Made by a program: the position numbers and the translations under genes. This document shows positions 17,785-26,371 of a DNA stretch of 64,000 bases, in pieces (within the stretch, counting starts at the first letter, position 1; each line of letters opens with the position of its first letter). The stretch covers positions 1-64,000 of the forward strand of contig NZ_RCOG02000028.1 of assembly GCF_009663685.2 (NCBI RefSeq). The letters are read 5' to 3'. The notes under the pieces were generated by a model, which made no database searches, was not told the origin of the DNA, and saw only the letters and a list, made by a program, of their open reading frames with translations. The DNA comes from Cupriavidus sp. U2. Its GTDB lineage: Bacteria > Pseudomonadota > Gammaproteobacteria > Burkholderiales > Burkholderiaceae.

Positions 17785-19803
17785 ATGTTCAAACGCATAC
17801 TAATTGCCAATCGAGGCGAGATTGCTTGCCGAATCGCGCGTACGTGCACGCGTCTGGGCGTGGAGTTCGTTGCAGTACATTCCACGGCAGACATTGATGC
17901 GTTGCACCTGCGTGGAGCTGTCGCTACCGTATGTCTCGGCAACGGCCCCGCCGCCGAGAGCTACCTGAGAGGGAGTAAGATAATTGCTGCTGCTTTGGAG
18001 AATGGTTGCGATGCTATTCACCCAGGGTACGGATTCTTGTCCGAGAATGCAGAATTCGCAGCGGCCGTTCGTGAGGCGGGGCTGGAGTTCATTGGACCGC
18101 GCGCGGACACGATCGCTGAGCTAGGGGACAAGGCGAGAGCTAAATCGCTCATGGCGGCCGCTGGTGTGCCGACTGTGCCGGGCTTCGACGAAGCCAGTGA
18201 TGACCCGGATCGAGTTGCATCAATGATTCAGGCAACGGGATTGCCCGTACTGCTTAAGCCGAGCGCCGGTGGCGGGGGCAAAGGAATGCAAGTGATTTCG
18301 TCATTTGACGGAATGCATCAAGCCGCTGCCGCTGCCATTCGCGTCGCTCGGAACAATTTTGGGGATGGTCGGCTTATCGTCGAACGCTACATCGAACGGC
18401 CCCGCCATATCGAAGTGCAAGTGTTCGGGGACTCCAACGGGAATGTGGTCCACTTGTACGAGCGAGAATGCTCGCTCCAACGCAGGCATCAAAAGGTAGT
18501 TGAGGAGGCGCCGGCAGCTACACTTCCACAAGCCGTGCGAGAGCGATTACTGGATGCAGCGGTGCGCGGAGCTCGTAGCATCGGTTATTTGAATGCGGGT
18601 ACCTTTGAATTTATCCTCGGCCCGGATCAAGAATTTTATTTTCTTGAAGTAAATACACGCCTGCAAGTCGAGCATCCTGTTACTGAAGCGATTACGTCAC
18701 TAGATCTCGTTGAATGGCAATTGCTGGTGGCGTCTGGCGAATCGCTGCCTTTGAAGCAGCAGCAGATCCATGCCGTTGGTCACGCAATAGAATGCCGCGT
18801 GTATGCGGAGGACCCCGCTGATGGGTTTAAGCCCATGCCAGGTACGGTTTCCTACGTTAGCTGGCCACGTAGCATTCGCGTAGAGGCAGGTATCGCATCT
18901 GGTGGGGAAGTGCCTCCCTACTACGACCCAATGATCGCCAAGCTTGTTGTTCACGCTGAGAACCGGGGCAGCGCTATGGTGGAGATGCGCTCAGCCCTTC
19001 GAGAGACCTGCCTTCTCGGGCTGACGACAAACCTTGGTTTCTTGGACCGTATTCTCGGCGACTCGGGTGTTAGAGAGAACAAAGACGTGCATACTCGTTA
19101 CCTCGACGAGCACGCCGACACATTAAATCGGCCGCAAGACTATCGTTTAGCTGCGGCTAGTGCGGCAGCAGCGGTACTTCCAGATCGAGCAAGACGGGCG
19201 GCATGGCCTTGGAGCGGCGGGCATTTCGCCGGTATGCTTGACCGGAAGTGGCTCGGTGCCAATTGTTCGCTTGGGGCTGTTCGGTTTTGGCTGAACGATC
19301 GTGTGGTGTCCGCAAATCTATCCAGCGTCCGCTACGCCGAGGCCATGTACGACAGTCGAGAGCCGACGTTCATGCATTTGAGCGTCAACGTCGACGGTTC
19401 GGATCATCTTGTCGACGCCATTATGATTGCTCGAGGGGTCAAGCATGGCGAAGTCTCCGGGCAGCGGTGGTTCGCTGCGGAACTCCAGTCGGGGGTGGAG
19501 GTTCAAGTCGCAGGCGATCGCATAAGCTTTGAGGCACTTCGCAGTCGCGTGGCGGATGAGGGCGGGGGTGGCGGCAAGGCGGTTGCTCCAATGCCAGGAA
19601 TGGTGGCGGCAGTGTTGGTTACACCTGGCGACCGCGTTGAAGTTGGAGCTGTTCTTGCCATTGTCGAAGCCATGAAAATGGAGAATAGCGTCTTGGCTCA
19701 AGTGGAGGGATTAGTCAAAGCTGTCCGGTTCTCAGCGGGCGACACCGTAAAGGCCGGGGACTTGCTTGTAGAGATCGAGCCGAGCACTCAAGTGTGCCCC
19801 TGA
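17785..19803 (+). CDS. acyl-CoA carboxylase alpha subunit (biotin carboxylase + biotin carrier)
   Basis: A 672-residue partner of the carboxyltransferase. ATG 17785 follows its stop by one base, indicating coupled translation. The order is the N-terminal biotin carboxylase (FKRILIANRGEIACRIARTC), the ATP-grasp glycine loop KPSAGGGGKGMQVI, active-site QRRHQKVVEEAP and EVNTRLQVEHPVTE. A linker/BT domain follows, then a C-terminal biotinyl domain with EAMKMEN, in which Lys631 is the biotinylation site. Such alpha subunits occur in LiuD and AtuF. The long open frame upstream to 17548 is overlap with the beta gene, not an N-terminal extension. Confidence 0.93.
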   Translation: MFKRILIANRGEIACRIARTCTRLGVEFVAVHSTADIDALHLRGAVATVCLGNGPAAESYLRGSKIIAAALENGCDAIHPGYGFLSENAEFAAAVREAGLEFIGPRADTIAELGDKARAKSLMAAAGVPTVPGFDEASDDPDRVASMIQATGLPVLLKPSAGGGGKGMQVISSFDGMHQAAAAAIRVARNNFGDGRLIVERYIERPRHIEVQVFGDSNGNVVHLYERECSLQRRHQKVVEEAPAATLPQAVRERLLDAAVRGARSIGYLNAGTFEFILGPDQEFYFLEVNTRLQVEHPVTEAITSLDLVEWQLLVASGESLPLKQQQIHAVGHAIECRVYAEDPADGFKPMPGTVSYVSWPRSIRVEAGIASGGEVPPYYDPMIAKLVVHAENRGSAMVEMRSALRETCLLGLTTNLGFLDRILGDSGVRENKDVHTRYLDEHADTLNRPQDYRLAAASAAAAVLPDRARRAAWPWSGGHFAGMLDRKWLGANCSLGAVRFWLNDRVVSANLSSVRYAEAMYDSREPTFMHLSVNVDGSDHLVDAIMIARGVKHGEVSGQRWFAAELQSGVEVQVAGDRISFEALRSRVADEGGGGGKAVAPMPGMVAAVLVTPGDRVEVGAVLAIVEAMKMENSVLAQVEGLVKAVRFSAGDTVKAGDLLVEIEPSTQVCP

Positions 19804-19825
19804 TTAGCGTTCCAACTGTAGCAAG

Positions 19826-19866
19826 GAGTAATGCGTTGTTATTGTTGACAATGCTACGCATTACTC
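19826..19866. other. strong inverted repeat after the carboxylase operon
   Basis: GAGTAATGCGT (19826-19836) and ACGCATTACTC (19856-19866) form a perfect 11 bp stem, with a partly self-complementary loop. It begins 23 bp after the carboxylase stop. No T-run follows, so it could be a factor-dependent terminator, an mRNA-stabilising hairpin or a protein-binding palindrome between the operon and the iclR genes. Confidence 0.55.
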
Positions 19867-20014
19867 GATCTCTGAGCGCATGCCAGCCATCGAGCACTTC
19901 GATCGTATTTTACTCCAATGATGATGATGGAGATCTTACAAGTCGTTGTTATCAAAGGAAATAAAGGCAGCGGACATGATAGAATGGCGCCAAATTCCAT
20001 TCCGAGCTACGTAG

Positions 20015-20830
20015 ATGCAATCCCAAGATGAAGTTGATGCTGCAGCCGGCGTTCGGGTGTTGGCGCGCGGACTTGCTGTTCTACAAGCGTTCGAACCTGA
20101 TAACCGCTGGCGTTCCAATGCTGAACTAGCGGCTGCTACGCGCCTCCCCAAAGCGACGGTCTCGCGACTTACTGCTAATCTGACTTCGGCCGGCTACTTG
20201 AACTATTCGGCCGAGAAAGCTCAATATCGTCTAGCTTCCTCAATTTTGGCCCTCGGCTATTTCGCAGCGGGAAACCGAGAGCTTCGCATCGTGGCTCAGC
20301 CTTTAATGCAAGAACTCGCCGATCGCCACTCGGCGTCAATTGTGCTGGCCTCTCGTGATGGGCTCAGTATGGTTTGTCAGGAAGTCTGCCACAGTCGAAC
20401 GATGCTCTTCACGTTGCGTGTTCGGGCGGGATCTCGACTGGGACTGAGGCAGTCGGCTCTTGGACGAGCACAGCTAGGTGTCATGCCGCCTGACGAGCGC
20501 GAGCAAGTGATAGCAGCTTTGGCTGCTGCAGATCCAGACGCCTGTCTAGCAGAGCGCGATGATATTGGAAATGCCATTTTTCAAATGCAGTCGAGAGGTT
20601 TTTGTACGGTACTCGGTACGCTTGAGGCGGGCATCTTGGGTGCCGCGGTAACGATCGATTTGCCCGGACAGCCGTACGCCTATTCCCTGGGATGTGCGGT
20701 TCCTGCTGCTAGCTACAGTACGAAGAGGCTGGAAGATGAAGTGGCGACGGATTTGTTAGCCGCGAAGATGAGGTTGGAGCACGAGTTGAGCCTGCAATCG
20801 ACCCATGAGGATTTGCGGTATGCGTCGTAG
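20015..20830 (+). CDS. IclR-family transcriptional regulator
   Basis: A 271-residue regulator with an N-terminal winged helix-turn-helix (about residues 15-75; SNAELAAATRLPKATVSRLT is the HTH). A C-terminal IclR effector-binding GAF-like domain follows. IclR proteins usually bind small acids or aromatic effectors and control neighbouring catabolic operons. Its position directly after the AtuA/carboxylase operon makes that operon and the divergent CaiB unit the obvious targets. ATTCCATTCCG overlaps its own promoter region at 19994-20004, compatible with autoregulation. The ribosome site is weak. Confidence 0.88.
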   Translation: MQSQDEVDAAAGVRVLARGLAVLQAFEPDNRWRSNAELAAATRLPKATVSRLTANLTSAGYLNYSAEKAQYRLASSILALGYFAAGNRELRIVAQPLMQELADRHSASIVLASRDGLSMVCQEVCHSRTMLFTLRVRAGSRLGLRQSALGRAQLGVMPPDEREQVIAALAAADPDACLAERDDIGNAIFQMQSRGFCTVLGTLEAGILGAAVTIDLPGQPYAYSLGCAVPAASYSTKRLEDEVATDLLAAKMRLEHELSLQSTHEDLRYAS

Positions 20831-21638
20831 GAAGATGGATGCTGACGTTAAGGGGCTTGCCGTTGTAGGTCCACAGGATCAAGGGCAAGTTGATTCACTC
20901 CAGCGGGGTCTGGAAGTACTGCGTCTTTTCGATAGCCGTCACAAGCATCTAAGCGCATCCGAAATTGCGGCCAAGTTAGGGCTGACGCGGGCAACTACAC
21001 TGAAGTTACTTTCGACGCTAACATCAGCCAATTTTCTTCGCTTCGACAGTCAGCGGGACGCTTTTGAGCCGCACGTCGCGTGTCTCGCTCTTGGCCGGGC
21101 GGCGCGAAGAGGGCTCGAGGTTGTGAGGGTAGCGGCCCCATTAATGCGGCAACTTACTGAGGTGGCGGGGGTCCAGCTATACTTGTCGACCCGTGATCGG
21201 CTCCACATGCTCGTTCTGGAGCATTGCACCCCACCTGGCCAAGAGGAATCAACATTAGGTACTGGTGCCCGTTTGCCTATCGCGCCATCGGCTTCTGGTC
21301 GCGCCTATTTGTGGGCACAGAAGCCGGCTCAGCAAGCCGAGCTAATCGAATTGTTAAAGGCAGCGAACCAGGAAAGCGTTTACCGATTCATGCCTGGTGT
21401 CTACGCGGCATTTCAGGAGCTTGAAGAGCAGGGATGGTGTTTCGTTCCGTCACCGATCACTCATGAATCAAATTCTATTGCAGCCCCAGTTCACCTCCGC
21501 GGCTCCTCGGAGTTCGTAGTTGCTGCGATGTCAGTGGGCACCGCCGACTCTGAGCAGAATCTGCGCGAAGTAGTGGGGCCACAACTCTTGAGGGTGTGCG
21601 CCCAGATCGGCAGAAGTCTGGACGGAACTCTAGGATGA
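20820..21638 (+). CDS. IclR-family transcriptional regulator (second, overlapping)
   Basis: A second IclR protein of about 272 residues, with HTH residues ASEIAAKLGLTRATTLKLLS and an effector domain that includes LGTGARLPIAPSASGRAYL. I place the start at ATG 20820, which has GAGGA eight bases upstream. This overlaps the stop of the first iclR gene by 11 bp. ATG 20805 and ATG 20835 are alternatives. The two regulators are clearly diverged, not a recent duplication. Tight overlap implies co-expression and perhaps heteromer formation or division of the two effector responses. Confidence 0.87.
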   Translation: MRRRKMDADVKGLAVVGPQDQGQVDSLQRGLEVLRLFDSRHKHLSASEIAAKLGLTRATTLKLLSTLTSANFLRFDSQRDAFEPHVACLALGRAARRGLEVVRVAAPLMRQLTEVAGVQLYLSTRDRLHMLVLEHCTPPGQEESTLGTGARLPIAPSASGRAYLWAQKPAQQAELIELLKAANQESVYRFMPGVYAAFQELEEQGWCFVPSPITHESNSIAAPVHLRGSSEFVVAAMSVGTADSEQNLREVVGPQLLRVCAQIGRSLDGTLG

Positions 21639-21659
21639 CATCCTGATTACTCGGAAGAC

Positions 21660-21915
21660 CAAACTAGCTGGTGTCAGAAGCTGGAGTCGGCTTTACGGTT
21701 TTGATGACTTGACCGGCGTCGCTAGCTTTGCCGTGACACGCTTTGTGGCAGGCTGTTTGGCGGCAGTCTTTTTCTGCGGCGCGCGATGCCTCCTTCAGCT
21801 TCTTGAGTTCGGCGCGGGACTTGAGAACTGCTGAACTGCCTTCTTGCCAGCAGCGATCTGTTTGACGAGGTCGGCACGCAGCTTGTCCAGGGTAAGCGAT
21901 GCGCCAGGGCCGTCT
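21660..21915 (-). pseudogene. frameshifted remnant with a Lys/Ala-rich tail
   Basis: On the minus strand a readable segment (LTLDKLRADLVKQIAAGKKAV) continues, after a change of frame, into LKKLKEA and then a basic Ala/Lys/Pro tail (PQKKTAAKQPATKRVTAK...KSSKP) ending in a stop. The tail resembles histone-H1-like bacterial proteins, but the gene is broken and joined to IS66-like sequence upstream. I do not assign a function. Confidence 0.35.
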
Positions 21916-21960
21916 TGACGTTGGCCGGTGAGGTTATGTGTGCGCAGGAAGCTGATCAGC

Positions 21961-22215
21961 AACGACCCATGGCATGAGCTCGTCAACTCTGTTGATCGCA
22001 TGGTCGGCAATGCGTTCCAGGACGAAGCGTAGATAGGCTTCGGGATCGACGTTATTGAGTTTGGCCGTTCCGACCAAGCTTTAGCCCATGTTCCTTGGCC
22101 ACTTCCGAGATTGAGCGCTCTGGATGGTTTGCCCTCGGAGGCAACCATCTCCCGAAACTCCCTGGAGTAGTTCTTCGAACCTGGTAGCCGCCCGCGTCCA
22201 TGTGTTTCCATTTTT
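21961..22215 (-). mobile_element. IS66-family remnant
   Basis: Minus-strand sequence 21,967-22,060 encodes DPEAYLRFVLERIADHAINR followed by VDELMPW, the very conserved C-terminus of IS66-family TnpC transposases. Just upstream, 22,134-22,211 gives RGRLPGSKNYSREFREMV, which resembles the N-terminus of an IS66 accessory protein. The middle is deleted and the frame interrupted, so only a scar of the element remains. Confidence 0.65.
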
Positions 22216-22500
22216 GATTCCCACTAGATCTAGTGGGAATCAGAATGCCTGCGCAATCTCCATGTGACCAGACGGCCTTCTGGACACGCTTACCTGCGGA
22301 TGGAGGCGCTGGCTGCTGACGCTTGTCTGCGTACCATCAAAGATGGCCGATTGTGAGTCATGATTTAAGTCAATCGATGCGTGCGGGTCGTCGGAGTAGG
22401 CGAGCAGACCAGCATACGGGCCGGTCGTCGCCTCCTGAGGCAGTCGATTGCGGAACCATTTTGATGGTGGGGCGACTGCTAGGCGATAGCTTGGTAAGAA

Positions 22501-22535
22501 CCGTACCGAAGCGAGGGCATCTCCCTTCGGTACGG
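22501..22535 (-). terminator. terminator-like hairpin after ornithine cyclodeaminase
   Basis: CCGTACCGAAG (22501-22511) and CTTCGGTACGG (22525-22535) form a perfect 11 bp stem, 46 bp beyond the stop of the minus-strand cyclodeaminase gene. On the minus strand it is followed by TTCTTACC, a weak T-tract. It probably ends the permease/cyclodeaminase transcript. Confidence 0.6.
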
Positions 22536-22580
22536 CACTTCAATCCCTTAGGGATATAGCTCTTTCAGAGGCTGCGCTAT

Positions 22581-23645
22581 TCATGCAGCACGGCGGATCG
22601 AACGCTTGGCTTTAGACTGCCTCGTGTAGCGGAACAAGTCCTTCGGGTCGTTGTCATCATCTTGCTCGCCCCAGGGGACCAACTCTACGCCGGCGCCCAG
22701 ATTCCGCTTCTCTGCTTGGTCGTTGATGTACCTTAGGGTCGAATAGTCTTCCAGAGCGAAGCCAACGGAGTCGAATATGGTTACTTGCTGGTCATGTTCC
22801 CGTCCTGGCAGGGTATCTGCCAATACTCGCCACAGGTCGACTACCGGGAAGCCTGCAGGCATCTGTTGGATGTCGCCTTCGATGCGGGTTTGCGGCTCAT
22901 ACTCCACGAACACTCGACCCGTACGAAGGACATCTGCGTGTAGTTCAGTTTTGCCGGGGCAGTCGCCGCCTACGGCGTTGAGATGCATGCCCGGCTCAAT
23001 CATGTCCGGTGTAATGATTGTGGCGTATGCCTTGTCAGCGGTCACAGTAGTAACGATATCGGAGCCACGGACGGCGTCGGCTGTGCTCTTGGCTCGCACA
23101 ATGCGAATCGACGGAAAAGCGGATAGATTGGCAATCAGCTTATCCGTCGCGGCAGGATCGACGTCGAACACGGCGATTTCTTCAATGCCAAGGTGATGGT
23201 GGAATGCCAGCGCTTGGAACTCACTCTGTGCGCCATTGCCAATGAGGGCCATACGTTTAGAGTTTGGACGAGCAAGCGCCCGTGCGGCCATCAGCGACGT
23301 CGCGCTTGTGCGAAGCGCGGTTGCAATTGTGAGTTCAGACAGCAGGACGGGATAGCCGGTATCAACTTCGGCTAGTACGCCGAACGCCATGACGGTGTAC
23401 ATCCCGCGCTGCGTATTCTTCGGGTGTCCATTGACATATTTGAATGCGTAGCGTCTTGCGTTCGAAACGGGCATTAGTTCGATGACACCGATTTCAGAGT
23501 GGTTCGCCACACGTGCCGACATCTCGAACTCGGACCAGTTGACGAAGTCGTCCCTGATTGTATTGGCAAGTTCGCCAATGAACTGAGGAACTCCAATCTC
23601 TTGGACGAGATTGGACATTGTTGGGACATCAACAAAACGAGTCAT
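22581..23645 (-). CDS. ornithine cyclodeaminase family protein
   Basis: A 354-residue member of the ornithine cyclodeaminase/mu-crystallin family, which uses tightly bound NAD to convert L-ornithine to L-proline and ammonia. The N-terminal substrate domain has MPVSNARRYAFKYVNGHPKN (Lys/Arg substrate contacts). The Rossmann part shows LIGNGAQSEFQALAFHHHLG and VFDVDPAATDKL. Further conserved segments are GMHLNAVGGDCPGKTELHADVL and FDSVGFALEDYSTLRYI. Length fits true bacterial OCD (about 350 residues) rather than the shorter lysine or alanine homologues. It lies downstream of an APC permease. Confidence 0.9.
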   Translation of the reverse strand: MTRFVDVPTMSNLVQEIGVPQFIGELANTIRDDFVNWSEFEMSARVANHSEIGVIELMPVSNARRYAFKYVNGHPKNTQRGMYTVMAFGVLAEVDTGYPVLLSELTIATALRTSATSLMAARALARPNSKRMALIGNGAQSEFQALAFHHHLGIEEIAVFDVDPAATDKLIANLSAFPSIRIVRAKSTADAVRGSDIVTTVTADKAYATIITPDMIEPGMHLNAVGGDCPGKTELHADVLRTGRVFVEYEPQTRIEGDIQQMPAGFPVVDLWRVLADTLPGREHDQQVTIFDSVGFALEDYSTLRYINDQAEKRNLGAGVELVPWGEQDDDNDPKDLFRYTRQSKAKRSIRRAA

Positions 23646-23712
23646 ATTTATCTCCTGTCGTTAGATTTAATTACGGTCGATGCGTTTGCTCAAAGGAATT
23701 GTCTCGCTTGCT

Positions 23713-25116
23713 TTACATCAATCGCTTTCGCCGATACATCATCAGCAGGAAGATGAACCAGAAGGGCATTACGAACAGTGCAATGCGTGTGTCGGGTTTT
23801 AGCGCGAGAAGCCCTAGAACGAAGAGCAAGAAAAGCAGCGTGATTCCTGCCATGAGGGATCCCCCCGGCATCCTGAACCTGGACGTTGCATGTGCTATGG
23901 GGTTCTTCAGTGTGTAGGAAATGTAGGCAGCAAGAATCATCGACCACGTGAAGATCACTAGAATCGCGGAGACCGTGGAAATCATGGTGAACACAGTCAT
24001 GATTTCCGGGATGACAAAGAGCAGGGTCAATCCGACCAGCATGCATATCCCTGAGAACGCCAGGCTAACGAGCGGAACCCCTTTGTCTGAAAGGCGTCGA
24101 AATGCCTTTGGAGCGTGTTTGCGTACGGCCAAGCCGAATAGCATTCGACTACCGGAATACACGCCGCTGTTCGCAGATGAGGCGGCGGACGTGAGGACCA
24201 CAAAATTGATAATGCTTGCCGCAGCGGGCAGCCCAGCCAAAGTGAAGAGCTCTACGAACGGACTGCGATTCGAAGGAACGTGACCCCAGGAGGACACGCT
24301 GATGATGCAAACGAGCGCCAGGATGTAGAACAGCAGGATACGGAACGGTATGGTATTGATCGCTCTTGGTAGAGTCTTTTGAGGTTCCTTTGCCTCTGCT
24401 GCAGTTGTCCCAATAAGCTCCGTACCGGCAAATGAGAACACCGCAATCTGAAATCCGGCGAAGAACCCACTGATACCGTGTGGAAGGATTGCCTCGCGCT
24501 CGGCCATGTGGCTGAACGAGGCAACTACCCCGTTGGGCGAGGTGTATGCCGTACCGATCATGAAGAGTGCGACGGCAATTAGGACAAGAATGGCAACGAT
24601 CTTGATGATGGCAAACCAGAATTCCACTTCGCCGAAAATCCGGACAGCCAACGTGTTCAGCGCTAGGAGGAAGGCCATCGCGGCAAAGGCAGGCATCCAC
24701 GCGGGAACGTCTGGATACCAGAACTGAAAGAAGCCCGCGACGACGACGACATCACCAATAACGGCAACGCTCCAGCTAAGCCAGTACGACCAGCTCAAGA
24801 CAAAGCCCGCACGGGGGCCCAGGTACGCCGAAACGATATCGGCGAATGTTCGGAACCGAAGGTCGGATAGCAGGAGTTCGCCCATCGCCCGCATCACGAA
24901 AAACAGAAAGAAACCGATGATTCCGTAGACCAGAACGATAGACGTACCCGACAACGAGATGATCTTTCCTGACCCCATGAATAAGCCGGTCCCAATTGCA
25001 CCGCCAATTGAGATGAGCTGAATGTGGCGATTGTCTAGGGAACGCCTGAGGTTCCCGTCCGTTTCATCGTCCAAGGCGACGTCTGATCCGACACGGGTGG
25101 TTGTTGTTGTCTCCAT
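23713..25116 (-). CDS. APC-superfamily amino acid permease
   Basis: A 467-residue cytoplasmic-membrane amino acid/proton symporter with about 12 hydrophobic segments. The AAT-subfamily start is typical: LRRSLDNRHIQLISIGGAIG followed by TGLFMGSG. The loop FAGTELIGTTAAEAKEPQKT is also conserved. It is closest in pattern to the GABA/proline/D-alanine (GabP, ProY, CycA) branch. The substrate cannot be read from sequence. The adjacent cyclodeaminase and deacetylase-like gene suggest ornithine, proline or an acetylated amine or amino acid. Confidence 0.9.
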   Translation of the reverse strand: METTTTTRVGSDVALDDETDGNLRRSLDNRHIQLISIGGAIGTGLFMGSGKIISLSGTSIVLVYGIIGFFLFFVMRAMGELLLSDLRFRTFADIVSAYLGPRAGFVLSWSYWLSWSVAVIGDVVVVAGFFQFWYPDVPAWMPAFAAMAFLLALNTLAVRIFGEVEFWFAIIKIVAILVLIAVALFMIGTAYTSPNGVVASFSHMAEREAILPHGISGFFAGFQIAVFSFAGTELIGTTAAEAKEPQKTLPRAINTIPFRILLFYILALVCIISVSSWGHVPSNRSPFVELFTLAGLPAAASIINFVVLTSAASSANSGVYSGSRMLFGLAVRKHAPKAFRRLSDKGVPLVSLAFSGICMLVGLTLLFVIPEIMTVFTMISTVSAILVIFTWSMILAAYISYTLKNPIAHATSRFRMPGGSLMAGITLLFLLFVLGLLALKPDTRIALFVMPFWFIFLLMMYRRKRLM

Positions 25117-25201
25117 GAGTTTTCCTCTAGTTATGTGTGCGACAGGCGACCGTCCGCCTCTCTGCGGGAGAGAGGTTGGGATAGGCGCCTTTTGGGGACT
25201 G

Positions 25202-26242
25202 CTAGCGGGGTTGGGCGGCGTTCTCGAAGCCGATCAAGGTGTTGACAGCGTTCACTCCGATGTCGTCAACCATGTAGCCGCCTTCCATCACGAAGAGGGT
25301 CGGGATACCTGCTTTGGCAATGAGGGCGCCCATACTCAGAAAGTCATCGCTGGTCAGCAGAAAATGACTGATGGGATCGTCCTTGAAGGTATCCACGCCT
25401 AGGGACACGATCAGTTGGTCCGGCTTGTGTTCCACGATGCGAGCGAGGGCAGTCTTGAGCGCATCGCGGTAGGTTTCCCATGCAGTGCCTTTGGCGAGTG
25501 GGTAGTTTGCGGTGAAGCCAAGGCCGGCGCCCTTACCAGTTTCGTCCTGATTGCCCGAAAAATACGGATAGCACATTCGCGGGTCGCCATGGATTGACGC
25601 GAAGAAGACATCCGCCTGGTCGTAGAAGATGTCCTGCGTGCCATTTCCGTGATGGAAGTCGACATCGAGAATCGCTACACGAGAGGCGCCTTGGTTAATG
25701 CAATGTTGGGCTGCGATGGCAGCATTGTTCAGGTAACAGTAGCCGCCCATATATTCCCGAGCAGCGTGGTGACCGGGAGGTCGGCACAGGGCAAAGGCGC
25801 CATGTGCCCCTGCGAGAATGACCTCAATTGCGGTGAGTGCCACATTGGCGCTACTGCGTACAGCTTCCCACGTACCGGCAGTGATGGGAGCGCCAGCGTC
25901 CATTGAGTAATAGCCGAGCTTGCCGTCGATAAAGCCTGGCTCCTGAGACTTCGCCAAATCACCGACGGGCCAGACTAACGGAAGCGCGTCGTGCTGGCGG
26001 CCAGTGACTTCCCATTCACTCCAGGCATTTTCGAGGAAGCGCACATATCTCTCGCTATGTGCTGCTACGTAGCACCCCCGGTCGAATTCCCTTTCCGACA
26101 CGATCTCACCGAGTTGGGTCGCCCGCACCCGAGATAGAACCATCTCAGCGCGCTGCGGATTTTCGAAGGAAGGTGTGACGGCGCCATCCTTAAGCTCAGT
26201 CCCATGGTGAAGGCTGTGGTTTGGGCTGAAAACGGTCAACAT
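25202..26242 (-). CDS. histone-deacetylase family protein (acetylpolyamine amidohydrolase-like)
   Basis: A 346-residue zinc amidohydrolase of the arginase/deacetylase fold. The active-site signatures are complete: CRPPGHHAAREYMGGYCYLN, then DVDFHHGNGTQDIFY with zinc-binding Asp and His, then GVDTFKDDPISHF with the second zinc Asp. GGYMVDD carries the conserved Gly-Gly-Tyr. Bacterial members remove acetyl groups from acetylpolyamines or acetyl-lysine-like amides. It is transcribed with the permease and cyclodeaminase (86 bp gap) and opposite to an Lrp-type regulator, which points to catabolism of an imported N-acetylated amine or amino acid. The substrate is inferred. Confidence 0.88.
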   Translation of the reverse strand: MLTVFSPNHSLHHGTELKDGAVTPSFENPQRAEMVLSRVRATQLGEIVSEREFDRGCYVAAHSERYVRFLENAWSEWEVTGRQHDALPLVWPVGDLAKSQEPGFIDGKLGYYSMDAGAPITAGTWEAVRSSANVALTAIEVILAGAHGAFALCRPPGHHAAREYMGGYCYLNNAAIAAQHCINQGASRVAILDVDFHHGNGTQDIFYDQADVFFASIHGDPRMCYPYFSGNQDETGKGAGLGFTANYPLAKGTAWETYRDALKTALARIVEHKPDQLIVSLGVDTFKDDPISHFLLTSDDFLSMGALIAKAGIPTLFVMEGGYMVDDIGVNAVNTLIGFENAAQPR

Positions 26243-26371
26243 ACGGGCGCTCCTCGGTTTTACTTGTTGATGTACTGGCGAGTAATCTTCGCGTAGGAGC
26301 CCTGAAAAAGCTTTGCTATTTCGCGCTGAAGGTGGCAGTCTTCAGAAAATAAAGCATGAAATCGCTATATC

